In this document: in pieces, positions 35,407-47,044 of the stretch
Layout: every line of letters begins with the position of its first letter
Numbering within the stretch: the stretch's first letter is position 1
Source: Delphinapterus leucas
Taxonomy: Eukaryota; Chordata; Mammalia; Artiodactyla; Monodontidae
Direction: 5' to 3'
Assembly: GCF_002288925.2 (NCBI RefSeq)
Contig: NW_022098031.1
Location: forward strand, 6,688,671 to 6,752,670
DNA length: 64,000 bases
The notes under the pieces: generated by a model
Told to the model about the DNA's origin: nothing
Database searches by the model: none
Seen by the model: only the letters and a program-made list of their open reading frames with translations
Program-made: the position numbers and the translations under genes

Positions 35407-35426
35407 AAAAAAAAAAAAAAAAAAAG
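35404..35426. repeat. Internal A-run in the L1 3' UTR
   Basis: Twenty-one A residues follow directly after the ORF2 stop. The 3' UTR continues for another 340 bases, so this is an internal A tract expanded by slippage, not the L1 poly(A) tail. It could prime internally in RNA-based assays. Confidence 0.85.
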
Positions 35427-35782
35427 GTTCTGAAGAACCTTGGAGCAGGACAGGAATAAAGATGCAGACTTAGAGAATGCACTTGAGGACATGGGGAGGG
35501 GGAAGTGTAAACTGGGACGAATTGAGAGAATGGCGTTGATATGTATACACTACCAAATGTAAAATAGATAGCTAGTGGGAAGCAGCTGCATAACACAGGG
35601 AGATCAGCTCATTGCTTTGTGACCACCTAGGAGGGTGGGATAGGGAAGGTGGGTGGGAGATGCAAGAAGGGGAGATATGGGGATATATATATACGTTTAG
35701 CTGATTCACTTTGTTATACAGCAGAAACTAACACAACATTGTAAAACAATTATATTCCACTAAAGATGTTAAAAAAATAGCA

Positions 35783-36120
35783 AATAAGGCACCTTATCCT
35801 CTCTTCTTGAGTTGTTGAGTCATATCTGCTTATGACAAAAACAAATTTCACTAATTTTAAGAAAAACTGAACTGTAATCTCTTCTATCCATGAAATAGCA
35901 TCGGATCAGATAGTTTTATGCCTGCGACAAAAGATAGACAGTTTAACTAATAAAACAAGAAAGCTCAATAGATCTTCTGGCTAGAACAATTTTTTGTTTT
36001 CTATTAAAAAGTGTTATTGTTTATATCCATATACTACTCTCTAGGTCAGGAGTTTGTGATCCTGAAAAAGCAATATAATTACATATGGAATTTTCAGTAG
36101 TAAAGTTTCTTGGTTTCCAA
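35783..36120. other. Unassigned stretch after the L1
   Basis: No gene or named repeat recognised. Confidence 0.4.
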
Positions 36121-36127
36121 CTGCACA

Positions 36128-36480
36128 AATTTTCATTCAATATATTTATTGAGCATTTACTATGTGCCAGGCAGTGTTCCAGTCAATTGATATATCAGAG
36201 AACAACAAAAAGAAAAAATATATATGTATATATTTGTAGAATACATATTCTAATGGGATAGAGGGATAATAAGTATTGGGTTGGCCAAAAAGATAATTCG
36301 GCTTTTCTGTGACATGTTACGGAAAAACCCAAACAAACTTTTTGACCAACCCAATATAATAAATACAATTTAGAAGATGATATAAGGGGAAAAATAATAC
36401 TCTGAAAAAAATCAGATCAGAGGGAATGAGAGGTGTTGTAATTTAAATAGTTTACCAGGTAGGCCTCCTTGAGAAGAAAG
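36128..36480 (-). mobile_element. L2 LINE 3' end, split by a MITE
   Basis: Reversed L2 end: 'ATTCAATATATTTATTGAGC', ATTTACTATGTGCCAGGCAG, then GAATACATATTCTAATGGG. After the MITE at 36276-36354 the same element resumes with AGATGATATAAGGGG and 'TTTACCAGGTAGGCCTCC'. Non-coding. Confidence 0.75.
36276..36354. mobile_element. 79-bp mariner-type MITE (inverted-repeat hairpin)
   Basis: Almost the whole element is an inverted repeat. TTGGGTTGGCCAAAAAG at the left pairs with CTTTTTGACCAACCCAA at the right, and the pairing extends inward to about 35 bases per arm around a GACATGTT loop. It sits between TA dinucleotides (36274-36275 and 36355-36356), the mariner/Tc1 target duplication. It is a tiny non-autonomous derivative similar in build to MADE1 and, by its terminal sequence, to artiodactyl mariner elements. 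Its transcript would fold into a single long hairpin of the kind that has given rise to microRNAs in other mammals. No transposase is encoded. Confidence 0.92.
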
Positions 36481-36489
36481 TCTTACAGA

Positions 36490-37440
36490 ATACTGCAAAC
36501 AAAGTTACTAAATCAGAGGCTTGTGCAGCAGTTATTAGGAATAGGAAGGAGGTTAATATCATTGGAACAGAATATGTGAAGGAGAGATTAGTAAAAAAAA
36601 AAAAAAAAATGAGGACAAAGACATATTGCATTTTGGGGATGGGACCTATGCATATGTATTTTAAGCAATAAAGATGATTCTGAAACACAGCCAGGACTGA
36701 AGTAGTACCCTCTCTTATATGTTTTAATAACCTTTTCTAGTAACGAGTACTAATTTCCATTTACAAAGGGATGGATTAATGTTACAAAAAGATGAAGGAA
36801 ACATCAAATTGCACAGAAATATTATTTAGGAATTAAACATTTCTGAAGTTGCACAATTAATATAGTAAGAGGCAAATATGGACTATTTCTGAACTGTGAA
36901 TCCAGACACTGGAATATGTCCAATGATATTGAAAAATATATTGAGTATTGAAAAATAATCTGCTATGAAGGAAATAAGTATGAAGGAAAAATTTGGAAAG
37001 AGCGTGATGCTATGCTTAAAAATCTAACATATGAAAAGTTCATTCAGTAACTACAGACATTTCCATATTTTTATTTAACCAAATGTTCACTTGGGGTTTT
37101 GTTCCACTGTTTTAAACTCTAAGTAATTACTAAATACATGGTAGAGAAATGTGAATGTAAAATATAGGTATCATAAAAAATGCTAATTTATTTTCAAATA
37201 TCAAATAATTCAATATATTCTAAATTTGACCTCTCAGTAAAGTCTTGGGTAAAATGTTAGTGATTATTAAGTTCATAAGTAGTAGTCACTCTACATTATC
37301 AGCATAATGCCATTCATTCTTCAAAACCAGCTCCAACTCTAATATTTTCCATCTTGCTTAATACTACCACCAAAAATATTTAGAATTAGCTGACATAATC
37401 CCTAAATCTCTTTCCACCCACAACTTCCAAAAGACTATTA
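36490..37440. other. Unassigned AT-rich stretch
   Basis: No gene or named repeat recognised. Confidence 0.4.
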
Positions 37441-37449
37441 AATTCTATC

Positions 37450-38165
37450 AACACTGATTCAATACACTAGATCTGTGTACTCTCCATTGCACTGCTCTAG
37501 ATGTGAGTGTTATCACCTCTCATCTGGACTATGAGAACAGATTTTAAGTGTATTCCTGACCTCTAGTACCATCCACTACCAATTACTCATATACTAGAGT
37601 CTTCTCTTCTAAGTGACAAATATACCCATATTATTTCCCTCCCTGAATCCATTTGATTAGCTGCTATCAACTGCAGAATTCATACTTTTTTGTAGGGCAC
37701 AAAATACTCCTACAGGTTCTAGAATTTGCTTGTCCTCTAGCTTTGTTCCTCGCAATGTCCATCATCTTCTCACTATATCCTTCAGCCATGCCAAATTGGC
37801 CCTTTTCTCAATGTGTCATCTGATCTCACACTTGCATGCCTTTAAACAAGAAAACCTCTCTTCCTAGAATTCTTTTTGGTCCTTTATTTCCCTGGTAAAC
37901 TAAAACAACATTCAAGATCCAACTTAGATGTTACATTTCCAAAGAGTCAATCCCTCCCTCCTTTAGGGTTATATATATATATTTTATATATCTCCAATAT
38001 AGGGCTTTATCGCAAATTACTAACATTATGGTTTTCATGTCTGCATTATTAAGTAATAAAGTGTTTTTATTTTTGAAGCATACTTTCTTAGTATTCTTTC
38101 TATTCCTATATCTAATTGAGTCCTGGAAAAGTTAATTTAATAAATATTTGAAGGGAAATGAATGA
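37450..38165 (+). mobile_element. L2 LINE 3' region, forward orientation
   Basis: Long, diverged L2 copy: GCAATGTCCATCATCTTCTC, 'CTCTCTTCCTAGAATTC', AACATTCAAGATCCAACTTAG, ATTTCCAAAGAGTCAATCCC, CAATATAGGGCTTTATCGC, and a proper 3' end with 'TTAATAAATATTTGAAGGG' and AAATGAATGA. No frame survives. Confidence 0.65.
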
Positions 38166-38169
38166 CAAG

Positions 38170-40225
38170 AAAGAAAAAGAGGGAAGAAGTAAAGATGGCA
38201 GCGCATTGGTATTTATGGCTCTTTTTGAGGGCAACCATCCTATCTTTCTTGTTCTATTTCCATATTTCAAAATGGTTATCCCAGATGTAAAATAGAACTT
38301 CCATACGGAGTGTGAAAATATGCACTAGCTTTATATTTTCAACTGATAATAAATTATCTAGGTTATAAAGAAAAAGCAAAGCTGGAGTGCCCCCACACCC
38401 CCAATGTCAATGCAATCTGTTAAAGTGTTATTCAGAAGGTATGTGGAAAGATGGAACATTCCAGGCACTTATGAACTGTGATGTTACAAATCTCAATTAC
38501 CTTATTTTACTCTTCAAATTTGAGTGTTTCTTCTATCTGAAGAAGAAAAATTATTACAAAATAAAAATATAAAAAATCAACTACTTACCAAAATATTTGA
38601 GTCATAAAAAGAGAGAGAAATTAGTTTTATAAATTCTTCAACATTTTTGACACAGTGACCACCTGAGACTTATTGTACATTTCTAGTGGGAGATAATGTC
38701 CTTTTCCGAAACCTCCCCGTTTTGGTTTGTCAGAACTATCAGAAAGTTGTTTTGAAACCATCCTCTTCTTTTTTCCTTTACCTTCTGAAGCAACATTGAG
38801 TAAATTTAATTTTTAGAAATTAAAGAAAAGACTTCAAAGCATTATATATCTATAATTACTCCTATTAGTCACCTTTCATCCATAATAAATATACCAAATT
38901 CCTTTTACCATTTCTCAAAAACAAGTTATAGCTTGTGTTATGATATCCAAAAGTTTTTAACAAATTTGTCCTCTGAACATAAAGCATAAGAAGGACCTAT
39001 ATAAATTACTGCAGATAGAAATGTTCACATCCTTCAATGTATTCTGACTCAGATGGCTGACATCTAGGCTGTATACTCCCAGGACACTACAATAAAATTT
39101 AACTTTCAAACATTCAAAAAAAAATACTGTAGACAGTTTATTTTCTAGATAGCTGAAAATTAAAGCCCAATTTTATTTTATAGATTCCTTTACATCCAAT
39201 ATCATCTCTGAGTGTTTAGAGGTTTCATACATATTCATTTTCTTTTTTTAAGAAAACTCATTCCTTTTTTTATGACTGGTTGTAATATATTGTGAAGTTC
39301 TGCTTTCTTGAAACCTTGAATCACTTTAAATATTGACATTGGTGGAATCTTCCTTTTTTCTCTCAAGACATTTTGTTCTAAATTGCTGTCATCATCACTT
39401 TCTTAGACAATCTGATGTAAAGAGTTTCACTCAATAACTAGTACAAAAGTGACCTGGTCATTGTCTCCTGGTTTTTCAATGTTAGTGACTACTTTTTCCT
39501 AGTTTGTTGTAATATTTTCAGTGTACCAAGTGCTACTGTTACTTCCTTTTATTCTTTAGAGAAAAGAAAATTCTTATAAGGTCATCCAGCCAGTACTGTA
39601 TCAGATTTGCTAAATTTAGAAAAATGAAGCTTCTATTGGTGTCCAGATATATACAAATACATGCATACATACATTCACTTTGTTTACAAATGATTTACAT
39701 GTTGGGTACCAGTAGGTAGATATCTTATAATGAGATTGCTATATACTCATGGTCTTGTGTTAGATTTTACTAAAAATTACCGAGAGATTTATCAAATATT
39801 CTTTACTCTCTGCTATGCCTGTTTTTCTTCATAGTGTCCAATATTAAAATGTTCCCATGATACGTTTCTCTCTCCATCATATTTCAAATTGAAACCCTTT
39901 TATTCATGCCAGTAAATCTCTTAATATACACAGGTTTGTATAATTTTTAAAAATATACAGTTGCCTTAAAAGGACTTATGGTAATTTTATAAATCATAAT
40001 TTAAGGGAAAAAAATCTATTCTTGTTTTCAGGCACCATATCTAAATTTGCTCTCAGTACACATTCTCTTTTCAGTATCACTATTAAAATCTTTAACTTGA
40101 AGAAATTGATGCATTAGCTATGCCTCTAAATCTTTAAGTTTTGTATCTTGGCTTCATTCCTTACTTCAATCTTTCAAGAAAGATTTTTGTGTCAATTATA
40201 TGGTAGATACTAATCTGTGTACATA
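38170..40225. other. Unassigned AT-rich stretch, about 2 kb
   Basis: No gene or named repeat recognised. The 61-codon frame at 38387-38572 is motif-free. Confidence 0.45.
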
Positions 40226-40229
40226 AGAA

Positions 40230-41030
40230 CAGGTAGAATGTACTCATTACTTTGAAATAATTCATTTACAATATAGTGAAGGAAATATATCTATACAGAA
40301 ACTGTAATTAGAAAGCGCAACGTTGTGTAATGCAAAATTTTTCAAGAGAGGCAAGCTGAAGGAGTGCTTATTCTGCCAGAGGAGTTGAGGGGGAAAATTT
40401 GAGCTAAGTCATCTCTGGTGGATAAGCATTCAAAAGGTGGAAAAAGAGGAAGCTGCTGTCCAGACAGCGGAAACCAACATGTCGAAAGGCATGAAAAATC
40501 ATGGCGCCCTTGGAGAACCACAATTTGTACCATAAGTTGTCTAAAGTGTAAGGTTTATATATGAGCCAGGAAGGAGAAGATCTTGGGAATAATGATGGTC
40601 ATAAGATGAAGAGTTTTGCGTACTATGCTGAGATTTGACCTTATAGATGATAAAAGTATTGAAATAATTTAAGCAAGGACGTGACATAAACAGATTTGTA
40701 TTTTAGAAGAGTTGTTTTTATCGAATTGGAGAATAGATTAGGTGACTTAAGACTGGAAAAATAATAATGTACATACAAGTTGTAGATGAAGTTATGAGTG
40801 AGAAGATGGCTAAAGACGCAACACAAAGAAAAAAACAAAAAAGTTATCTTTAAAAAAAATACAATAATTTCAAGAATAGAGTTACCAGCAGGATCAAGCA
40901 TTACAGAAAGGACAGAAAAGACAAAATAAGGATTGAAAACATTATACTGGAATTGGAATAATAATCCCAAAAGAGCGGCGGGAGAATAAGCCAGACTGGA
41001 GGGTTCTGAAATCTGTATGAAAAGAAGCAT
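40230..41030 (-). mobile_element. Probable L2 LINE remnant, reverse orientation
   Basis: Blocks AGCGCAACGTTGTGTAATG and TTTTCAAGAGAGGCAAGCTG are doubtful, but CATGTCGAAAGGCATGAAAAAT, 'AGCCAGGAAGGAGAAGATC', GACCTTATAGATGATAAAAG and AAGCAAGGACGTGACATAAAC follow reversed L2 order. The 129-codon antisense frame at 40641-41030 lies across it and contains only low-complexity hydrophobic sequence. Confidence 0.5.
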
Positions 41031-41059
41031 TTTAGACAGGTGTGAGGACTATTTATACA

Positions 41060-41235
41060 ATGAATAAATGAATGAATGAATGATTCATTTTAGTAGTCTT
41101 TATTCCTATGAATTTTTAACTTGTTGATTTAGCAAATATCCATGCCAGTAGCTGCTTTAGACATTGGGAATATAACATGAACAACAAAAAGCCCCAGCCC
41201 TAAAACCTTAAAGAGCTTGATAATATAACGGGTAA
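41060..41235 (-). mobile_element. L2 LINE 3' end fragment
   Basis: A short GAAT run, then 'ATTTAGCAAATATCCATGCC', CTTTAGACATTGGGAATATAAC and 'CCTAAAACCTTAAAGAGCTTG' match the reversed L2 3' end. Confidence 0.6.
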
Positions 41236-41239
41236 AAAG

Positions 41240-43440
41240 CTCTTTGGTGTCTCTGTAATGCAGTTCGCTAAGTAAAAACAGTAGTTACTTGGGCTAATGA
41301 ATCTTTCTGAGAAAGAAACTAACAGGGAGTAACTTAGGTCCTAAAGTGATGCAGTCCATTATCTCTCAGCAATGTGGCAATTACATTTTTATGCATTAAG
41401 TGGAAGAGGCATGTATCTGCAGTTAAACTTTTATGCATCACTATTTACAAAAGTGGAATAAATATCCATCAATGACATCATGTATACAAGAACATCCATC
41501 AAGTGTTAGAAAAAGGAAAGGAATATCTGTGATTAATTGTTTATTCTTCAATTCATCAAGTGGTAAAATAAATATGCTTCAGTTTAACTGCTGGCACATA
41601 CAGAGTAAGGAGCGGGATATTTGTTGGTTCAAATTGTACATGTTACTAATTTCAAGAGCGAAATAAAAATCCATCAATGACATACCAAGTAACTGGAAAT
41701 GCTTCGGAGGATTTGTCCAGAGATTTTATTTACCCAAATTGCCTTCTCAGAACTTGTTGTCACATCAAAAAAATCTGCCCTGATTTGTTGATACATCGAG
41801 TTCTGTAGGGAACTAGTTATGGGTCAAAGATTTGCACAACTGTTTATATGACATATGACAGCAAGCCTAATACAGTCCAAGTGCTATCATGTTATTTATA
41901 AGTAACTTTACAAAAAACTCTGTCATCAATAAATGTTGGTATTAATGTTAGAAGGGTTTTATTAATTAGATACCAAAATATTGTTTGAATTTTTGTAGAG
42001 GATCTGTCCACTTTACCTATATACTATGATTGGACAATATTTTACTCAGTTCTTTTGCACTCTGAATTACATTGTTATGGGTGACATATGTTACACTGAA
42101 AAGTGTACGGTTCCTCAAATATGTTCAATAGTACAAAGCTTTATAATATTTGCAGTCCGCTCCTGGAACACTTGCGATCATACCAACACTATTATTTCAA
42201 AACTTTATCTTGCTTTACATGATCAATAGTGTATAGAATGGATATCTTAGAAATCCAAGTTGCTGAGGACTGAAACTGGACTAAAACATAAATGTTTACC
42301 AATTACCTACTGTGGAATAACTGAACAATATTAAATAAAATGAGATTATTTATTACAAATACACATTGGTATTTGACTAAGTGTAAGATGACTTGATGTC
42401 CAAGCCTCCATGTTATTTTTTTTTTAATTTGGATAAAAGAAAAAGTATTTTAAATATCCATTTGGATTGAGGACCAACATAAACTGTGCATGCTCTGTCT
42501 CATAAAAATAGGAAGCAAATTATCAAATCCAACTATTACTTGCTCTTTACTTTGATAATACAACTGTGAAAATGTAAATTATATTTTTGTTCACAAATCT
42601 CTTAAGAATCATTAGAATCACAATCTCTTAAGAATCAAAACACTAACTTCTCTGAATGACTCTTCTTATCACATTGCAGGAATTGGTAGGGGAGATCCGT
42701 TTCATTAAGAAAGAATTTTCATTTTGTCCTTTATAGAATAATTCAAGTAAAAGCCATTAATGATTGAAATTGTTTTTAAAAGTCAAGGTGAAGTTAAAAA
42801 TCTTTTCTTCTTTTCTCCCCATTTTCTCAGAAATCCATCAAGATTCCAACTTCAAATCTGTCTAATTAGGAGCATAATATTCAGATCCCACTTGAGAGGC
42901 AAAAAAGAAAGTAATATACAAAAGAAGGAAAGACACTGTAATCACTGTTTCCCAACCTTTTTCAGTTCACGGCGGGCAAGAATATTTGCATGGTACACTG
43001 AATAAACTGTTAAAGTGCTTACAGTCAAGAGCAACCAGTCAAGATTCAAATTCTAGGGATAAACCCTTTAATTGTCCTGACTTGAGGTTAAGTGCACTTT
43101 GACCAGGAGGAGAATAGGATGTTTAATTTGAAGGCTCACCAAGATTTAATCTAATAGGAGAAGAGTTCCCTAAAGAAAAATCAGGGTGCTTCTAAAATTA
43201 ACAACAAAAAGAAGAATAGATGCCACAGAAGGAATGATGTTGTTAGAAATATAGCACATATATATTATTTCCGTTTTAGAAATTTAAGAACATATACATA
43301 CACATACGCAGACAAGACACACACTCATTTACATACATACATATATGTGTTGTCCATATTCATAGTTTTAGCAAGTGATTAGAAGGTAGAAAGTTAGGAA
43401 TATGTTTACTATTGCTGTATATATACTTCTGGGGTTTTTT
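41240..43440. other. Unassigned stretch with short direct repeats
   Basis: No gene. A 22-bp direct repeat (41457-41478 and 41662-41683, one mismatch) and a 16-bp direct repeat AATCTCTTAAGAATCA (42596-42611 and 42622-42637) are present. CTGTTTCCCAACCTTTTTCAG near 42944-42965 recalls the end of a hAT element, but no second terminus was found. Confidence 0.5.
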
Positions 43441-43535
43441 GCTGTTTTTATGTTTGTTTGTTTTTAATTGGAGTGTAATTGCTTTACAATGTTGTGTTAG
43501 TTTCTGCTGTACAACGAAGTGAGCCAGCTATTTTA
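43440..43535 (-). mobile_element. L1 3' UTR fragment, reverse orientation
   Basis: T-rich start followed by TTAATTGGAGTGTAATTGC, 'TTTACAATGTTGTGTTAG' and CTGCTGTACAACGAAGTGAG. Under 100 bp of an L1 3' end of the same lineage as the long copy. Confidence 0.85.
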
Positions 43536-43539
43536 AAAC

Positions 43540-44630
43540 TGACTATATGCTTTCAAAAATGAACAAATTTAATATGGATATAGAATTAGACATAAATATA
43601 GGTATAGATTTACAAATGCCTGTGCTCATTGTAATGATAATTATTTCTCCTGCTTCTATGAAATCGGCATGTTCAACAGGGAGTAGAAGTTTCATTAATT
43701 TTAAGACATGCTCTTTAAAAAAATAAACAGAGGGTGAATCCAGTAATTGCTAAATTGTGCCAAAAGAAAAGACCAGTAGCAGTTAAGTGGCTAGTTATTT
43801 TTTATTTACATGCTTTGAGATTAATATAAGAGCTCTAACATATATTTTCCCTTGTATAACATCTATTTTATAAAAATACACTAATTCTTTGGAAAATAGC
43901 ATGAAATCTCTGCTTATATTCACCAAGTGACTAATATTCATTTTGTTTTTCCATATCCAATAATTTTGATTAACAAACTAGGTCTTTAGAAAGCAGTTAA
44001 ATGAGATGGCATCATTCCCATTTAATCATGACTTCCTTTTTACTTAAATACTCTAAGAAAAGGGCAGGAGTGAGGGAGAAAAAAACTAGCAATGAGCAAA
44101 CAGACTAAGATATATGGTAACAATGTTGCTTCAACAGGCTACTCGCAAAAACAAATTTCTCTTTTATCTGAAGAACTATATAGCTGGGCTTTCTTAAAAT
44201 CCTGGCCCTCTCTTTCAGCAGGCAGAAAGGGACATAAGTTTATATTTAAAAATTCCCATATTTAAAACTTCACAGTTCATTATTCATCTATTCCCAAAGA
44301 CAGATACCTTTTCATTGTGAAGGCATGTAAATAAAAGCTTATATTTTTACATGAAGCAGTCAAAAACTTTTGTCCTTATTATATAGTCCTGAAAGAGGAA
44401 ATTAAGAGAGATACCATTGTTCTGTGAAGCCATCTGAACTAGTAGACCCAGGTATATAAAAACTGCTCAGGTATCAAGTTTATGAGGCTACCAACATGGG
44501 TACATGTAACCACTATGGTTGTACATCAGAAAGAACAGAGAGGTCAATTGCTAATTGGTAACTGTAAAATGAAAATTATCTAGGTTTATAAGTGATGTAT
44601 GTATTTATGTATGTATGTATTTATTTTGTT
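43540..44630. other. Unassigned stretch
   Basis: No gene. A TGTATTTATGTATGTATG low-complexity patch occurs near 44597-44625. Confidence 0.45.
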
Positions 44631-44634
44631 GACT

Positions 44635-44955
44635 TTTTTCTTCCAGCTTTATTGAGATATAATTGACATTTGGCACTGTATTAAAGTGTACAGCATAATG
44701 ATTTAACTTCCATACATCATGAAATGATTACCACAGTAGGTTTTGTGAACATTCGTCATCTCATATAGATACAAAAATAAAGAAAGAGAAGAAAAATGTT
44801 TTTCCTTGTGATGAGAACTCTTAGGATTTACTGTCAACAACTTTCATATATAACATAAAGCAGTGTTAATTACATTTATCATGTTGTACATTACATCTCT
44901 AGTACTTATTTATCTTATAACTAGTTTATACTTGGCTTTATAAACATTTTAGATC
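44635..44955 (-). mobile_element. Old L1 (L1M/HAL1-type) 3' fragment
   Basis: Blocks 'CTTTATTGAGATATAATTGAC', GTGTACAGCATAATGATTTAAC, ATGAAATGATTACCACAGTAG, CCTTGTGATGAGAACTCTTAG and CATGTTGTACATTACATCTC are the reversed 3' region of an old L1 subfamily, clearly different from the younger lineage at 45.4 kb. Confidence 0.8.
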
Positions 44956-44959
44956 AACT

Positions 44960-45350
44960 ATCATCTGTTGTAACTCGTAAATTGAATAGCTCAATGAACA
45001 TTTGAATTATATACAAAGTGAACATAAAGGTGACCTCAGGTAGGCACATAGTTTTCTTTTTTTTTTGTTATCCATTACTCAGGGTCTTGGGATAGTGATC
45101 TCAATAATGATTCCCCAATAATGCCTTGCATAGAAGTTAATATAATGAACCTGAATTGAAATTGGATTTTGTTCTACACAAGGACTACTTCAGGGGAGAG
45201 GACATAAAATGGGGCTTAATATCACTTAATAAGTATATATGTTTTTCTAAAATAAAGTGTAAGATTAAGGCCAGATGTATGACAGTTTCAACAACTATGG
45301 ACAGCTGCAGCAGAAGGCAGATGTGAGACTACCCACATGGCTCTAACTTT
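44960..45350. other. Unassigned stretch
   Basis: No gene or named repeat recognised. Confidence 0.4.
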
Positions 45351-45359
45351 AAGAATGCA

Positions 45360-45623
45360 GGGCGAGAGAGAGGCATGGACATATATACACTAACAAACGT
45401 AAGGTAGATAGCTAGTGGGAAGCAGCCGCATGGCACAGGGATATCGGCTCGGTGCTTTGTGACCACCTGGAGGGGTGGGATAGGGAGGGTGGGAGGGAGG
45501 GAGACGCAAGAGGGAAGTGATATGGGAACATATGTATATGTATAACTGATTCACTTTGTTATAAAGCAGAAACTAACACACCATTGTAAAACAATTATAC
45601 CCCAATAAAGATGTTAAAAAAAA
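45360..45623 (+). mobile_element. 5'-truncated L1 3' end with target-site duplication
   Basis: 264 bp of the younger L1 3' UTR: GGCATGGACATATATACAC, 'GATAGCTAGTGGGAAGCAG', GGAGGGAGACGCAAGAGGG, TTGTTATAAAGCAGAAAC, then CCCAATAAAGATGTT and an A tail. A perfect 9-bp duplication, AAGAATGCA, flanks it at 45351-45359 and 45624-45632. Confidence 0.93.
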
Positions 45624-45634
45624 AAGAATGCATA

Positions 45635-46935
45635 TTAGGTTTCTTTTTTCTTTCTTTTTTTTAAAGAAAGCATATTTTAAAATCTCACATTTAATCTCTT
45701 CTTCCACACAGGTTATAGTACAGCTCAGATGTGATACATATTTCTCTTCAGATGCTACTAATATTGTGCTATTTAAGTAGATTTTCTGACAGATAGTCCT
45801 TTTTTGGAGCAGAACTGTTTTCTAATCTTAATGCTAGTATTTTAAAAAAATGTTTTTTCGCTACTTAAAAACACTCGTTGCTTGCTCAAGTCTTTGAGTA
45901 CATCTAATTTTATTGCACTATAAAAGAAAATGTTTTTACTATAGCAAACCTCAACAGTCACTATACATTTAAGAGAAACAGGGCATAAAGTCTAATCCTG
46001 ATTTTATTGATAGTTTGGGAAATAAAGTGAATTCTTCTTGAAAAATAATATGAAGTCTCTCCGACTCACACCCTTCATTTTTTAGCTGAAATTAAATTTC
46101 TTCTTGGATTAAATAAGCAATATAGATTGTATATATGTGAGATATCATTGGGGCAGTAACACTCACTGAACAATTAATCTTTTATTTTTCATTGAGTTAG
46201 GTCTTGCAGTCTCTCACAGAAGAATTTTGAAATAATTGCAGTTTAGAACCTAAATTGAACATAACTTTAACCATAGTTCAAAACAGTGAAAGGATTGAAA
46301 TAGTTAGAAAGAGCTTACATTTGGGAAAACTTATTTTCCCACAGCATATTTAATTGTTTTTTCACTTTTAGCTGTCACTGTTATTTGTTCATCATATTCA
46401 ACATTTAACCTTATGGTATGTCATTCCCTTTAACATCTTTATGAAACATTTTTTAAAATTTCATTTAGAAAAAAACATTTTTTATGGGAGATTTGACTGT
46501 TTATATATTGTCAGACCAACATGCGGTATCATCTTCCATTCTCCCTATCACGTTGATGGTCTTCACTGCTTCTCCCTTTCCTCATCCACTCGTGTGCTGT
46601 ATTCCTCAGATATTCTGAAAAGTCTTTCTCATCTACTCTCAACCCCGTTTCACCACAAACACACAAACATACTCCTTGGAATTAGGGTCTTCCTTCTTTC
46701 TCAATAGTTCCATCAACATTTATTAGTCTGGTTTTATATACCTTTTCAGGACTTTGAGTACACCTTCTAATGTGATAAATGGAGGGGTTACCGTAAGATA
46801 CAGTCTCTCCCTTTTAAAAAAGTCAGATATATTTGAATGGTGAGTGGCACACAAACAATAGATTAATCTCAAATTTTAATTTTGTTCTTTTATAAAGTGA
46901 GACTCTTTAGGACTAAATCAAACAGTAATCGTTAT
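45635..46935. other. Unassigned AT-rich stretch
   Basis: No gene or named repeat recognised. The 88-codon frame at 46441-46707 has no motif and no coding character that I can see. Confidence 0.45.
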
Positions 46936-46937
46936 TT

Positions 46938-47040
46938 TTTAATCAATAAAGCATTTATTGAACATTTACATTTAGTCAAGTATTGGAATAAATAGTGAAC
47001 ACAAAATGATGGTTAGGTGCCCTGATTTGAGAAACTCATG
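46938..47040 (-). mobile_element. L2 LINE 3' end fragment
   Basis: CAATAAAGCATTTATTGAAC, 'ATTTAGTCAAGTATTGG' and GAACACAAAATGATGGTTAG match the reversed L2 end. Short. Confidence 0.5.
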
Positions 47041-47044
47041 CTTT

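Larger units (their letters stand above)
30082..35772 (+). mobile_element. Near-full-length LINE-1 retrotransposon, defective
   Basis: A 5.69-kb L1 with about 612 bp of 5' UTR (30082-30693), ORF1, a short spacer, ORF2, a 3' UTR ending in the 'CACTTTGTTATACAGCAGAA' block, and an A-rich end. A 10-bp duplication, AAAAATAGCA, flanks it at 30072-30081 and 35773-35782. The target TAT/AAAAA fits the L1 endonuclease preference (TTTT/A on the other strand). L1 proteins copy their own RNA at a nicked target site and also mobilise SINEs such as CHR. This copy is inactive, with frameshifts, stops and changed catalytic residues. It is the type copy for several 3'-end fragments elsewhere in the window. I cannot tell whether the left end is the true transcription start or a mild truncation. 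Confidence 0.95.

Noticed and set aside
35404..35426. A21 run as an L1 poly(A) tail and element end
   Set aside because: L1 3' UTR continues for 340 bases to the flanking duplication, so this is an internal A tract.
40641..41030. 129-codon minus-strand frame with hydrophobic stretches
   Set aside because: It looks like membrane segments but is the T-rich complement of an A-rich L2-like remnant. No start context, homologue or neighbouring exon supports it.
42596..42637. 16-bp direct repeat AATCTCTTAAGAATCA
   Set aside because: A 26-bp period with two copies only; simple slippage is enough to explain it.
42944..43010. hAT-like terminus CTGTTTCCCAACCTTTTTCAG
   Set aside because: No matching inverted terminus or 8-bp duplication was found within 1 kb.
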